A stretch of 64,000 bases of DNA from Papillibacter cinnamivorans DSM 12816 (GTDB lineage: Bacteria > Bacillota > Clostridia > Oscillospirales > Oscillospiraceae). Location of the stretch: positions 359,395-423,394 of the forward strand of contig NZ_FWXW01000002.1 of NCBI RefSeq assembly GCF_900176335.1. Reading direction: 5' to 3'. Below the pieces are notes generated by a model that was not told the DNA's origin, did not search any database, and was given only the letters and a program-made list of their open reading frames with translations. Of this stretch, positions 48,307 to 57,154 are shown piece by piece; the first letter of the stretch is position 1, and every line of letters starts with the position of its first letter. A program made the translations under genes and the position numbers.

Positions 48307-49703
48307 GTCTCGCTTCCTCCCATTTCCTGCACGAGTTTCTTGAAATGCTCGCCCCGCTGGGCGAAATTCTTGAAGCGGTCGAAGGAGGCGCAGGCCGGCG
48401 ATAAAATCACCGTGTCCCCCGGCTTTGCCTCCCCCGCCGCCGTTTTCACAGCCTCGTCAAACTCCGGTATCATTATAATTTTCGGCTTTCCCTCCCGGTA
48501 CTCCGGCGCCTTTTCCACCGATTCCCGGATCTTCTCCGCCGTGCTCCCCGTGAGAACCAGAGTCTTCACGTGCCGTACGACCTCCGGGCCCAGAACGTCG
48601 AAGGGGATATGCTTGTCGTACCCTCCGGCAATGAGGATAACCTTATCGGGGAAGGAGCGCAGCCCCGCGATGGTCCTGGACGGGCTGGAAGCGATGGAAT
48701 CGTTGTAATAGGCCGCCCCGCCCAATTTCCTCACCAGCTCGATCCGGTGCTCCACGCCGGGAAAGCTCGCCGCCAGAGACCGGACGGTCTCGTCCCGCAC
48801 CAGGCCTTCCGTGGCCGCGATGGCCGCCATGTAGTTTTCCACATTGTGCATTCCCGGAATCAGGATGCCGGAAACCGGCAGCACCGCCCGCTCCTTTCCG
48901 CCCCTTCTGCTCCATATGGTGTCTCCCCGCAGGAAAACGCCCTCCTCCGGCTCGGTGAAGCGGCTGAACAGGCGCACGCGGCCCGGCGCCTTTTTCGCAA
49001 ACCCTCGGGTGATCTCATTGTCCCCGTTGAATATCGCGATATCGTTCTTCTTCTGGTGTGTAAAGATATTTTCCTTTGCGGCAATATACTCCTCCATGGA
49101 GGTGTGCATATCCAGGTGGTTGGGGGCGAGATTGGTCACCACTGCAATGTGCGGGCTGCGTTCCATGGTCATAAGCTGGAAGGAGGAGAGCTCCAGCACG
49201 GCGAAATCACCGTGTTTCATGCCCCCGGCGTCCGACAGCAGCGGCCGCCCGATATTGCCTCCCAGGTGGACCCTCTTCCCCTCGCTCCGGAGCATTTCCG
49301 CGATGAGGGTGGTGGTGGTGGTCTTCCCGTCGCTTCCTGTGACCCCGATAAGGGTGCAGGGGCAGACCTCGAAAAAAGCCTCCATCTCCGAGGTAACGAC
49401 GCTCCCGCGCTCCTTTGCCCGAAGCAGCTCCGGCAGATCCGGCCGCATCCCCGGCGTCCGGAAGATGACGTCCTCGGTGAGGTCCCGGAGGTAATCTTTC
49501 CCCAGCCGGAGCTCCGCTCCCAGGCTGATAAGCTCCTCCGCCTCGTCTCCCAGCTGCTCCATGGTTTTTTTATCGCAGGCGGTAACGGAAATCCCGGTTT
49601 TCAGCAGAAGCTGCACCAGGGGCGTGTTGCTCACGCCGATGCCCATCACCGCCACTCGTTTTCCCTTCAGTGCCGCGAGATACTCATGAATGGTTACGCT
49701 CAT
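48303..49703 (-). CDS. murD: UDP-N-acetylmuramoylalanine-D-glutamate ligase
   Basis: Adds D-glutamate in peptidoglycan precursor synthesis; 466 residues. The N-terminal fold starts GKRVAVMGIGVSNTPL, the ATP loop is VTGSDGKTTTTTLIAE near 118, and later NLAPNHLDMH near 190 and YYNDSIASSP near 330 are typical of Mur ligases and MurD. No other mur genes are adjacent. Confidence 0.95.
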   Translation of the reverse strand: MSVTIHEYLAALKGKRVAVMGIGVSNTPLVQLLLKTGISVTACDKKTMEQLGDEAEELISLGAELRLGKDYLRDLTEDVIFRTPGMRPDLPELLRAKERGSVVTSEMEAFFEVCPCTLIGVTGSDGKTTTTTLIAEMLRSEGKRVHLGGNIGRPLLSDAGGMKHGDFAVLELSSFQLMTMERSPHIAVVTNLAPNHLDMHTSMEEYIAAKENIFTHQKKNDIAIFNGDNEITRGFAKKAPGRVRLFSRFTEPEEGVFLRGDTIWSRRGGKERAVLPVSGILIPGMHNVENYMAAIAATEGLVRDETVRSLAASFPGVEHRIELVRKLGGAAYYNDSIASSPSRTIAGLRSFPDKVILIAGGYDKHIPFDVLGPEVVRHVKTLVLTGSTAEKIRESVEKAPEYREGKPKIIMIPEFDEAVKTAAGEAKPGDTVILSPACASFDRFKNFAQRGEHFKKLVQEMGGSET

Positions 49704-49925
49704 ATTTGCTCCCGAAAGAGCGGCGCCGGATTCCCGTTTTCCCCTCAGGGACAGAATCTGCGCCGTTTCCGCCGCTTAGCGGCCGGCGGAGGCCGAATTT
49801 GCTGTTTCCGGATATCAAATCCCATTGCCGGCCGAAAGACGGCATGAAGATTATATAGTATTTTACCCAGAATTTCAATCAAACCGCAAATCTTTCCTCC
49901 CTTCGCGCATATACAAAGATATCCT

Positions 49926-49954
49926 TTGACATTGGCTTTACAGTCGGTTACAAT
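49926..49954 (+). promoter_or_regulatory. rnpB promoter
   Basis: TTGACA (49926-49931) and TACAAT (49949-49954) are 17 bases apart, placing the start near 49961. Confidence 0.85.
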
Positions 49955-49960
49955 AATTCT

Positions 49961-50306
49961 GCGAGTAAACCAGGCAGCCGCGTGGGCATGCGCCGAAAGG
50001 CCGTTCACGAGGAAAGTCCGGGCTCCATAGGGCAAGGATAACGGGTAACGCCCGCCGAAGGCGACTTCAGGAAAAGTGCAACAGAGATATACCGCCGGGG
50101 TTTTCCCGGTAAGGGTGGAAAGGCGAGGTAAGAGCTCACCGGCCGCCGGGGAACCGGCCGGCCCTGTAAACTCTATCCGGAGCAACACCGCAGAGGGGAC
50201 ATTGGTCGGCCCGGCCGTCCCCGGGTAGGTGGCTTGAGCCCGGTGGCGACGCCGGGCCTAGACAGATGGCTGTCATTGACAGAACCCGGCTTACAGGTTT
50301 GCTCGC
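49961..50306 (+). ncRNA. rnpB: RNase P RNA, class A
   Basis: Catalytic RNA that trims the 5' ends of tRNAs. The ends pair as the P1 helix (GCGAGTAAACC with GGTTTGCTCGC). Universal core sequences are present in order: GAGGAAAGTCCGGGCTCC, GGAAAGGCGAGGTAAGAGCT, GTAAACTC, TAGACAGATGGCTG and ACAGAACCCGGCTTA. The length, about 346 nt, and core layout fit the type A form. Confidence 0.95.
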
Positions 50307-50310
50307 AGAA

Positions 50311-50349
50311 AAGAGCGCCCGGCATTTAAAATGCCGGGCGCTCTTTTCT
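50311..50349 (+). terminator. rnpB terminator
   Basis: Perfect stem (AAGAGCGCCCGGCATTT and complement) followed by TTTTCTT. Confidence 0.9.
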
Positions 50350-50371
50350 TGGTATCTGAATATTTTGATAA

Positions 50372-50405
50372 ACAGGGCTCCGCACGTTAACGTGCGGAGC
50401 CCTGT
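50372..50405. terminator. 34-bp perfect palindrome, terminator of the S-layer fragment
   Basis: Symmetrical around GTTAAC with arms ACAGGGCTCCGCACG; TTTT follows on the plus side. It lies between rnpB and the converging S-layer fragment. Confidence 0.75.
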
Positions 50406-50439
50406 TTTATGCCTTTGCGTTGTATTGTTCCGAACCGGA

Positions 50440-51262
50440 TTATGATTTTTCGAGGGTGAAGGTCAGGTCCGCCGCGGCCCTCGCCCAGGAGGAAACCGTG
50501 CTGTAAGCGATGTTGCCGCCCGCATATGTCCCCACACCTTTCACCGCGTACAGGGTGATCTCATAGGAACCGATGGCCTGCCCGTCCGTCAGGGCGAAGG
50601 TATGGTTCGCGCCCACCATCTGGTTGAACCGCTCGCAGGCCGCATTGGAAACCGGCAGGCTCAACGCCTTGTAATACGCCTTGGTAAGGGAATAGGTGCT
50701 GCCGGTTATCAGGGAATCGGAATCAAATGTCAGGGTGACCGGCGTCAGCTCGTTCTTCTGCCAGACGATGCTGGTGACCCCTTCCGGCAGCACGATCCAT
50801 GTGTCGGAAGCCATTGTGTTCGCAGCAGTGCCCGCCGCCGCGGTGTAGGTAACGGCAGCCGTAGCGCCGGCGCCCGTCACAGACGCGGAACCGTAAGTCA
50901 CAAAGGGAAGCGCGGAATCCAGATGCGTGACCGAGGCCGTGAACGTAAAGGTCTTCACCTCGTCGCTTGCGTTCTTGGCAACGATCTTGACTGCGGTGGA
51001 GGCCGGAGTCAGCAGGCTCCAGTCGGAAACTACAGCCGCGCTCAGCGTTGCCGCGCCGTTTCCGGCCACCGGGATATTTACGTACAGTTTTCCCGAATCG
51101 GTGATCACCGATCCGCCTTCGCCGTCATAATAGACGTCGGTCACCGTGCCGTAGTCACCCAGCTGCCGTCGTCCACATATACGGCGTTCACCACAGAACC
51201 GTCTGCCGTGACCACGCGGACAGCTCCGTCGTCGGTCTTTTCACTTACCGGCAGCTTCACCA
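50440..51262 (-). pseudogene. S-layer-type surface protein, C-terminal piece with a frameshift
   Basis: About 270 residues of a secreted beta-rich protein rich in Thr, Ser, Ala and Val. It reads from LVKLPVSEKTDDGAVRVV into GSWVT, then shifts frame near 51153; one added base would give GSWVTYGTVTDVYYD and continue to the end (TFTLEKS). Immediately upstream of LVKLP the frame meets a stop, and the sequence switches to a piece reading on the other strand. Without a start or signal peptide it is not a functional gene in this form. Confidence 0.7.
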
Positions 51263-52265
51263 GCGTTCAGATCCGCGCGGACGTCACCGTAAACGCCGTG
51301 GGCGCCGCCATTACCAATCTGGCGGTATCCGGCGGAACGGCCACCGTGAATGTGGACGCAAGCTCCCATGTGGGGACGCTGACGGCCAACGTATCCGTCA
51401 CCGTCAATAACAGCGGCACGATTACGACGGCGGTTGTCAACGCCGACAACGTTGTGGTGGACGGCAACAGGCCCTCCAGCATCCAGGTAAACGATGCCGT
51501 TACCGTGGCTCCCGTGGACGGGAACGGGAACTCCCTGGTCACTACGCCGATTTCCGGCGGAGGGGATTATACACCGGTGGTAACGCTGGGCAATGTGAGC
51601 GTTTCCAAGATCGCATCGGGCAGTCTGCTTGACACCATGCCCGGATACGCAGCCGCGCAGGCCGGCTGATGGGATATCAGACCCAGAGTTCCAACCGCTT
51701 TTCCGATCTGGGACAGGCCTTTTATACCCAGGCCGTTTTAAAGGCGAACGCAGCCGGAGTGATCCAGGGTTACGGAGACAAGATCCGGCCGCTGGACAAC
51801 ATCACCCGGGAAGAAGCGGCCGCAATGCTGGGGCGGGCACTGGGACTTTTAACATCCGATTCTACATCCGTCCGTTTTTCCGACACCGGCAGCATTTCCG
51901 ACTGGGCGGCGGGATATGTGAACGCAATGGCGAATCACGGATATATGCAGGGCTATGGGGGAAAATTCAACCCCGGCGCCGACATCAGCCGGGCCGAGGT
52001 GGTTACGGTTCTGGACAATTCGATTAAGGGCCTGTTCAACGAGGCGAAGGAGTACACCGGGAACGTGGCCGGGAGCGCCATCGTCAGCGCGGACGGGGCT
52101 GTGCTCCGGAACATGGTGATTACAGGCGATCTCATCATCGCCCAGGGTGTGGGCGACGGAAACGTCACGCTCACAAACGTCACCGTCCAGGGCAGGACCA
52201 TCGTACGGGGCGGCGGAGCCAACTCCATTCACATCACCGGAAGCAGCAGCCAGGGGGAACTCTTC
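51262..52265 (+). pseudogene. S-layer-type gene pieces in reverse orientation
   Basis: Two pieces lie head to tail. The first (51262-51669) encodes a beta-rich stretch, VQIRADVTVNAVGAAITNLA and on to GYAAAQAG. The second (51669-52265) encodes two SLH repeats (NRFSDLGQAFYTQAVLKANA near its start; WAAGYVNAMANHGYMQGYGG later) and a beta-helix part (TLTNVTVQGRTIVRGGGANS). In related proteins the beta-helix part should come before the VQIRAD part, so the order looks permuted. No start region belongs to either piece. Confidence 0.65.
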
Positions 52266-52404
52266 ATCCCAGCTCGCTCCATTTTTCGGCGGCTGCCTGC
52301 CCCCAATGCCCGTCCACGTCGGAAAATGCCGCCAGTGCGGCGGCGGGCAGCAGAGAGATCAGCATCGCTGCCGTTACCAGAAAACTCAATACCTTTTTCT
52401 TCAT
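52264..52404 (-). pseudogene. S-layer protein start: signal peptide and first part of an SLH repeat
   Basis: From an ATG with a good GGAGGT site: MKKKVLSFLVTAAMLISLLP, then AAALAAFSDVDGHWGQAAAE and KWSELG, then a stop. This is a signal peptide followed by the beginning of an SLH repeat, broken after 46 residues where the sequence switches strand. It is probably the original start of the gene whose end lies at 50440. Confidence 0.75.
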
Positions 52405-52982
52405 GTTTACCTCCGTCTTTCAGTTTAATTTTATTTCTGCCGACTCTTGCAATGCCATTTTATTTTTACGGCCGCGTTCATGGGGCTTTCATGCCGCTGC
52501 CGCAAACTTCACCCGGTACAGAATAAAAATGAGCAAAATAAAAGGAGATGGCAAGCCCATCCCCGAAAAAAAATACAACTGGCTGCCGTTCGTTAAGAGA
52601 TAGGCCCTATAGCTTTGCGCCCCTGTCTTTCGGCAGGTTTGCCCAGTATTTAATTTTAAAAATCAACAATTCCCATAAATAGAAGTATATGCCATTATTT
52701 CCGAAAAAGCAATCGTTTCCGGGGAATTTTTCATTGTATGGAACGGCTTACTTTCTGAGGTTTTTATGGGTTCTGTTCCCAATTCATATTATCGAACAAA
52801 ATCCCCTCCGTATTAATAGGGAACTGTTGTAAAATGCACATATTTAAAATTTTAGTGGGATTCCCCCGCCAACGGCGGGGGGAATCCCACTAAAATGTCA
52901 ATATTCCTACAAATTTTGTGAATGCTTCAACAAACCCGCTCATGTTCATGATTCTCTCGTAAGAAGAAGCCGCTGATATCCT
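52405..52982. other. AT-rich intergenic region with a long hairpin
   Basis: No gene seen. At 52850-52895 there is a stem with 20-bp arms (TTTTAGTGGGATTCCCCCGC and its near-complement), flanked by A and T runs on both sides. It probably terminates the SLH gene that ends at 52983 on the minus strand. Confidence 0.65.
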
Positions 52983-54473
52983 TTACTCCTCCGTGATCTC
53001 CAGCGCAACCTCCCCGTCCGGCAGGCTCACGCTGTAGCGGTAGACTCCCTTCTCGTGGAGAAACATTTCCGAATCCAGGCCCTCGTCGATAACCGCCCGG
53101 TAGGTAAAGGTAACCTCATAATATAAGGTCGCTTTGTCCTCGGAAAGGCGCAGGTTTTCCGGCTCGGAAGGATTCCCCCACCCGCTCTCCTTCGGCAGCG
53201 GCAGCGAAACCATGGATCCGTCGTATCCCACCACATACAGGAAATAATACGGCGCGTGGGGGATCCCGCCCAGCACCCCGTATAAAACGGTGCAGTCCTT
53301 GCCCTCCAGCTGTTCCTGGACGGTCATCCCCGTGCCGGAGAGCACCTCCTGAAGAGCCTGCTCATAGGTAGGCTGATAGGCCTCGAAGACCTCGGTCCGG
53401 TAAGTTTCCGCTCTTTTGTCGCAGACCTTCTGCATGAAGCTCAGGTCCCCTCCGACATCCGAGTACAAAGAGAGAACGTCGTCGGAAAACCTGGACTGGA
53501 GGCTGGCCTCGGGATCGCTTTCCGTGTCCCATAAACTCCAGTAATCCGTCTCACTATAGGTTCCGTCGCTCCCCTGCCGCAGGGCAATGGAAGCCAGGGA
53601 GGAATAGGCGGCGCTTCCGGAACCGCCGTCTTTGGAGAAGTGGTAGATACAGGAATAGTAGAGCGCCGAGACCCGGATGGTGTCCCCCTCCCGGGCGGTC
53701 TCCAGCAGCACATGGCTTTCCGTGCCGAAGTAAAAAGCGCTGAGCCCCTCCCGGCCTTCATGGGCCTGGATAGCTGCAGATACCGCCGCGTCCAGCGCCT
53801 TCCAGTCCAGGATCGTGTTCTCATCGATTGCCGCCTCATACTGCTCCCGGCTGAACGCGCCCTGCTCCTCCAGCCGCTCGGCAAGCGTCTGTCCGCCGTC
53901 TTTCAAAGACGCCGCCAGCGCGGCGTAGAGATCCGTCACCGCGTCTGCCCGTAAAAAGATATCCCCCTTCATGCCTTCCGGCAGGATTCCGCAGTCCGAG
54001 GCCAGGGCCCAGGGAGTGTCCCAGGCGAAATCCTCGTCCATAGCGTCGGAATACCCAAGCGCCCGCAGAAGAAAGGTCAGGAACATCGCCTCGCTGCAGG
54101 TCTCCCCCGCCCCGAACTTCGTTTCGGACTCGCCGTTGGTAAGCCCGTTTTCATAGGCGTATCCCACGTAGGCCGCCGCCCAGTCCGGTACGTCCGCAAA
54201 GGAATACGTCCAGGAGCCTGCCAGAGCTTCGCTCTCCTTCCCCAGCGCCCGGACCAGAAGGACGATCCCTTCCTCCCGCGTGGGGGCCCGGTCCAGGGCA
54301 AAGTCCGTGTCGCTTATCCCCCGGAAGAGTCCCAGGTTCTTTAAATCCTCCGCCAGCGCCTCTTCCCGGGAAACGTCTCTCCCGCTCCCCGCCGCCATTC
54401 CCGGCAGAGCCAGGGCCAGGCACAGGCAGCCACCGACGGCTGCGGCAAGCAGTCTCCTTACCGTTTGCTTCAT
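52983..54473 (-). CDS. SLH-domain surface protein
   Basis: A 496-residue secreted protein. The signal peptide spans residues 1-28 (MKQTVRRLLAAAVGG start, ALALPGMAAG end). SLH repeats follow: LGLFRGISDTDFALDRAPTR, FADVPDWAAAYVGYAYENGL and a third to about 210; these bind cell-wall polymers. The C-terminal half (from about 260) matches nothing I recognise. Start 54473 is chosen because GAAGGAGGA lies before it and a signal peptide follows. Confidence 0.82.
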   Translation of the reverse strand: MKQTVRRLLAAAVGGCLCLALALPGMAAGSGRDVSREEALAEDLKNLGLFRGISDTDFALDRAPTREEGIVLLVRALGKESEALAGSWTYSFADVPDWAAAYVGYAYENGLTNGESETKFGAGETCSEAMFLTFLLRALGYSDAMDEDFAWDTPWALASDCGILPEGMKGDIFLRADAVTDLYAALAASLKDGGQTLAERLEEQGAFSREQYEAAIDENTILDWKALDAAVSAAIQAHEGREGLSAFYFGTESHVLLETAREGDTIRVSALYYSCIYHFSKDGGSGSAAYSSLASIALRQGSDGTYSETDYWSLWDTESDPEASLQSRFSDDVLSLYSDVGGDLSFMQKVCDKRAETYRTEVFEAYQPTYEQALQEVLSGTGMTVQEQLEGKDCTVLYGVLGGIPHAPYYFLYVVGYDGSMVSLPLPKESGWGNPSEPENLRLSEDKATLYYEVTFTYRAVIDEGLDSEMFLHEKGVYRYSVSLPDGEVALEITEE

Positions 54474-54759
54474 GTTGTCCTCCTTCTCCCATTGACGTAC
54501 GTTCTCATGCTCGGCCGGTTCATAAAATCCATCCCCGGAAGACCCGGGGAGGAACCGTATGCTTCGGATTTTCCTCGCCATTTGTTTTATGTAAACTACA
54601 TGTAAGTATCTGCGTAAAAAGGAATAATATATACGGTTCACGGCAAGTATAGCATAAATACATGGGGTCATTCAAGCTTCAAACGGTCTGTCCCCGCTCC
54701 CTGCGCCGTTTCTGTCACTTAATCCGAAAACTCCGCATGTACAAAGGAGGTAAGATGTC

Positions 54760-54894
54760 ATGCCGAAAGACAGCCAACCGGATAATAAACGGGCCCGGCG
54801 GGAAAAGGCCCGCGGTCAGACCGCCATCACCCGCGAAAATCAGAATCAAAATAAAAACGCAAAAAAGCAGTCCGTTGAAAACGACGATGTCTGA
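54760..54894 (+). CDS. 44-residue basic, Asn/Gln/Lys-rich protein
   Basis: Reads MPKDSQPDNKRARREKARGQ then TAITRENQNQNKNAKKQSVE and NDDV. AAAGGAGG lies nine bases before the ATG. The composition recalls minor SASPs and other tiny clostridial spore proteins, but no family is certain. An overlapping ATG frame at 54755 looks less protein-like. First of four small genes of similar character. Confidence 0.6.
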   Translation: MPKDSQPDNKRARREKARGQTAITRENQNQNKNAKKQSVENDDV

Positions 54895-55323
54895 ATGCTT
54901 ATCTCCTGCGCTGCCGCCAAATAACGTCGGTCACGCTTTTTTAAAATGTAGGATTCCATAGAATGGCAGCCGATAGTGTCATAGCAGTCGAAAATAGGAG
55001 CATACTATTATCCGGGTACGATTCGCGTACCTCATTGAGCAAAGATTTAATTGGATTCGGGAGATGATCGGAATGGACCGGCTTATCTTTGAACCCGTAA
55101 TGATTCGGGCCGTTTAGTCTGATGAAGGATGGCGGATGGTTAAGTTGTTATTCTTCATTTCTCCGGGGATAATTAAATAACTGGCCAAAAGGCAGGGGCT
55201 CTGAAAGGAGCTCCTGCCTCTGTTTGACAATAAAGTTCCCGTCCTTTTCGCCGGTATAAATCAACCCTTTTGCCCTATACTAAGTACGTTCGCAAATTCC
55301 GTGGGCATTGGGAAGGGAGCGCT
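54895..55323. other. 429-base region without a gene
   Basis: Nothing coding seen. A stem at 55190-55219 (AGGCAGGGGCTC with GAGCTCCTGCCT) may be a terminator. The promoter of the next small genes should lie in 55220-55310. Confidence 0.5.
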
Positions 55324-55482
55324 ATGGACAACAATAAAAACCGGAGGAAGGACAGACCCAAAAGCAACCCCGAGCTCAGAAAAATCAAACCGAAAGAGAA
55401 CTCCGGCGCCGGCATGATTCACGGCAAAAAAATCGGTTTACATGACGCCGGGCGGGAAAAAACAAGGGAGGACAGCAGATGA
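55324..55482 (+). CDS. 52-residue basic protein
   Basis: Begins MDNNKNRRKDRPKSNPELRK and contains GAGMIHGKKIGLHD. AAGGGAGC precedes the ATG. Highly charged and probably unstructured. It overlaps the next gene by ATGA, so the two are probably co-translated. No family assigned. Confidence 0.6.
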   Translation: MDNNKNRRKDRPKSNPELRKIKPKENSGAGMIHGKKIGLHDAGREKTREDSR

Positions 55483-55688
55483 ATCATCTGATGTGCCGTA
55501 TTTCAGGGATTCAAAACAAAGAGCACAAGACGCAGCTCAAGAACGCTTTGGATAAAATCGAGGGGGTCGGCAAAGTAGACGTCGATCTGTCTGCAGGCAC
55601 AATTGAAATCAAATATAACCAGCCGGCATCGGAAAACAGCATCAAGGACTGTATCTGGGAAAGCGGATTCAAGATAATCGGCGGGTAA
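55479..55688 (+). CDS. HMA-like protein lacking the metal-binding Cys pair
   Basis: A 69-residue protein with the ferredoxin-like fold pattern of heavy-metal-associated domains: MCRISGIQNKEHKTQLKNAL, then GVGKVDVDLSAGTIEIKYN and IKDCIWESGFKIIGG. The usual CxxC of copper chaperones is absent (IQNKEH region), so metal binding of the normal kind is unlikely. AAGGGAGGA precedes the ATG. Confidence 0.75.
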   Translation: MNHLMCRISGIQNKEHKTQLKNALDKIEGVGKVDVDLSAGTIEIKYNQPASENSIKDCIWESGFKIIGG

Positions 55689-55742
55689 CGCTCCGCTTCA
55701 ATTGGACGCAGGACGGATAGCGACCGGAAAGAGGAAATTACC

Positions 55743-55895
55743 ATGGGAAATGATAATAAAAAGAAAAGCACGGCAAACCGGAAAAAGGAAGACGGTTCGT
55801 TTCATTCCAGGAAGATAAAGCACGACCCCAACGCCGAGAGCGCAAGGGCGGTTTCTGGCCTGAAGGAAAAGCCCGAAAAGGAAACCCGTAAATAG
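55743..55895 (+). CDS. 50-residue basic protein
   Basis: Reads MGNDNKKKSTANRKKEDGSF then HSRKIKHDPNAESARAVSGL and KEKPEKETRK. The KHDPNAESAR part recalls a small clostridial family (CPC_1213 type), from memory only. GAGGAAA lies before the ATG. A terminator follows at 55981. Confidence 0.6.
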   Translation: MGNDNKKKSTANRKKEDGSFHSRKIKHDPNAESARAVSGLKEKPEKETRK

Positions 55896-55980
55896 GATGG
55901 TTTCAATACTGAGGGAAGCGGATCGGCACGTCTGCAGCGGCCTGAACCGGTCTTTTCGAAATCTCTGTTAAAAATATAGA

Positions 55981-56023
55981 AAGCCTTCCTGATGCGCCGC
56001 TCTCGCGTGTCTCAGGAAGGCTT
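55981..56023. terminator. bidirectional terminator between the small genes and yebC
   Basis: Perfect 12-bp arms (AAGCCTTCCTGA and complement) between converging genes. Confidence 0.75.
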
Positions 56024-56037
56024 AAATTCTAAATGTT

Positions 56038-56760
56038 CTATTCTTCCCAGTTGTGCCAGACGTTCTGCACGTCGTCGTTATCCTCCAGCAGCTCCAGGAG
56101 GCTCTGCATTTTCCTGACGTCGTCCTCCGACTGGAGGGCGATGTAGTTCTGGGGCACCATTTCCACCTCCGCGCTCACGAAGACGTAGCCCTTTTTCGCA
56201 AGAGCTTCCGTCACCGTGCCGCAGTCGTCCGGTTCGGTGTAGATCTCATAGACCTCGCCCTCGTTGGAGAAATCCGAGGCACCCGTCTCCAGGGCGTCCT
56301 CCAGTACCTTGTCCTCGTCCAGGTCCTCGCTCTCCACCACGATGACGCCCTTTTTGTCAAACAGCCACGAAACGCAGCCGGTGGCACCCAGGTTTCCGCC
56401 ATATTTGTCGAAATAATGCCGCATTTCCGAGGCGGTCCGGTTCCGGTTGTCCGTCATGGTCTCCACGATCACGGCCACGCCGCTGGGTCCGTACCCCTCG
56501 TATACGATGGTCTCGTAATTGGTCCCGTCGTTCCCGGCGGCTTTTTCAATCACCCTGCGGATATTGTCGCTTGGCACGTTGACTGCCCTCGCCTTGGCAA
56601 TACAGTCCTTCAGGCGGGAGTTGGCCGCGGGATCCGGGCCGCCCCCCTCTTTCACCGCCACGATAATTTCACGGGACATCTTGGTAAATACCTTGGCCCG
56701 CTGAGAATCGGTCTTTTCTTTCTTATGCAGTATGTTTTTCCATTTGGAATGTCCTGACAT
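56038..56760 (-). CDS. yebC: YebC/PmpR-family protein
   Basis: A 240-residue protein. The start MSGHSKWKNILHKK, GGPDPAANSRLKDCIAKA near 40, NYETIVYEGYGPSGVAVIVE near 80 and TRNRTASEMRH-type DNRNRTASEMRHYF near 105 are all family hallmarks. Members act as transcription regulators or in translation of proline-rich stretches. ATG at 56760 is preferred over 56766 by its spacing from GGAAGGG. Confidence 0.95.
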   Translation of the reverse strand: MSGHSKWKNILHKKEKTDSQRAKVFTKMSREIIVAVKEGGGPDPAANSRLKDCIAKARAVNVPSDNIRRVIEKAAGNDGTNYETIVYEGYGPSGVAVIVETMTDNRNRTASEMRHYFDKYGGNLGATGCVSWLFDKKGVIVVESEDLDEDKVLEDALETGASDFSNEGEVYEIYTEPDDCGTVTEALAKKGYVFVSAEVEMVPQNYIALQSEDDVRKMQSLLELLEDNDDVQNVWHNWEE

Positions 56761-56896
56761 GCCCATCTTCCCTTCCTGAAATCAGCATTATTACTCTATC
56801 ACATCGGGTGAAAAAACTCAAGGGCGTATAAAATACGGCCTCCGGAGCAATCTATTTCCAGCCATTCTGGGAAAATTCTGCGAAAGGAGGATCATT

Positions 56897-57040
56897 GTGG
56901 GCAAAGACGAGAAAAAGAAAGACGGCAAGGATACAAACAAAAGCCGGGGAACCCTGCCCTCCGAGCGGACGGGAAAAACCGCAGGTACCGACCCCTCCAG
57001 TAAACCGACTCCCAAATACCATTATACGGACGCCCTGTAA
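56897..57040 (+). CDS. 47-residue basic protein (GTG start)
   Basis: Too short for usual gene finders. AAAGGAGG lies six bases before the GTG. The protein begins MGKDEKKKDGKDTNKSRGTL and ends PTPKYHYTDAL, and a strong terminator follows, so it is probably real. Its character (Lys, Asp, Asn, Thr) matches the tiny proteins at 54760-55895. Confidence 0.6.
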   Translation: MGKDEKKKDGKDTNKSRGTLPSERTGKTAGTDPSSKPTPKYHYTDAL

Positions 57041-57086
57041 CCCGCCGGAGACCGGCTCCCGGCCATTAAAATGAAACCCCTGCCCC

Positions 57087-57122
57087 GCGGATAAAAGCTC
57101 CGGCTTTATCCGCAATTTTTTT
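57087..57122 (+). terminator. terminator after the 47-residue gene
   Basis: Stem of GCGGATAAAAGC and complement followed by AATTTTTTT. Confidence 0.85.
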
Positions 57123-57154
57123 GGGTAACGGCCACCTCCGAAAAGGCATTTATC

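Noticed and set aside
52531..52605. Very short Lys-rich frame (24 codons)
   Set aside because: Too short and with no conserved pattern; its AAAAGGAGA lies inside the frame rather than before it.
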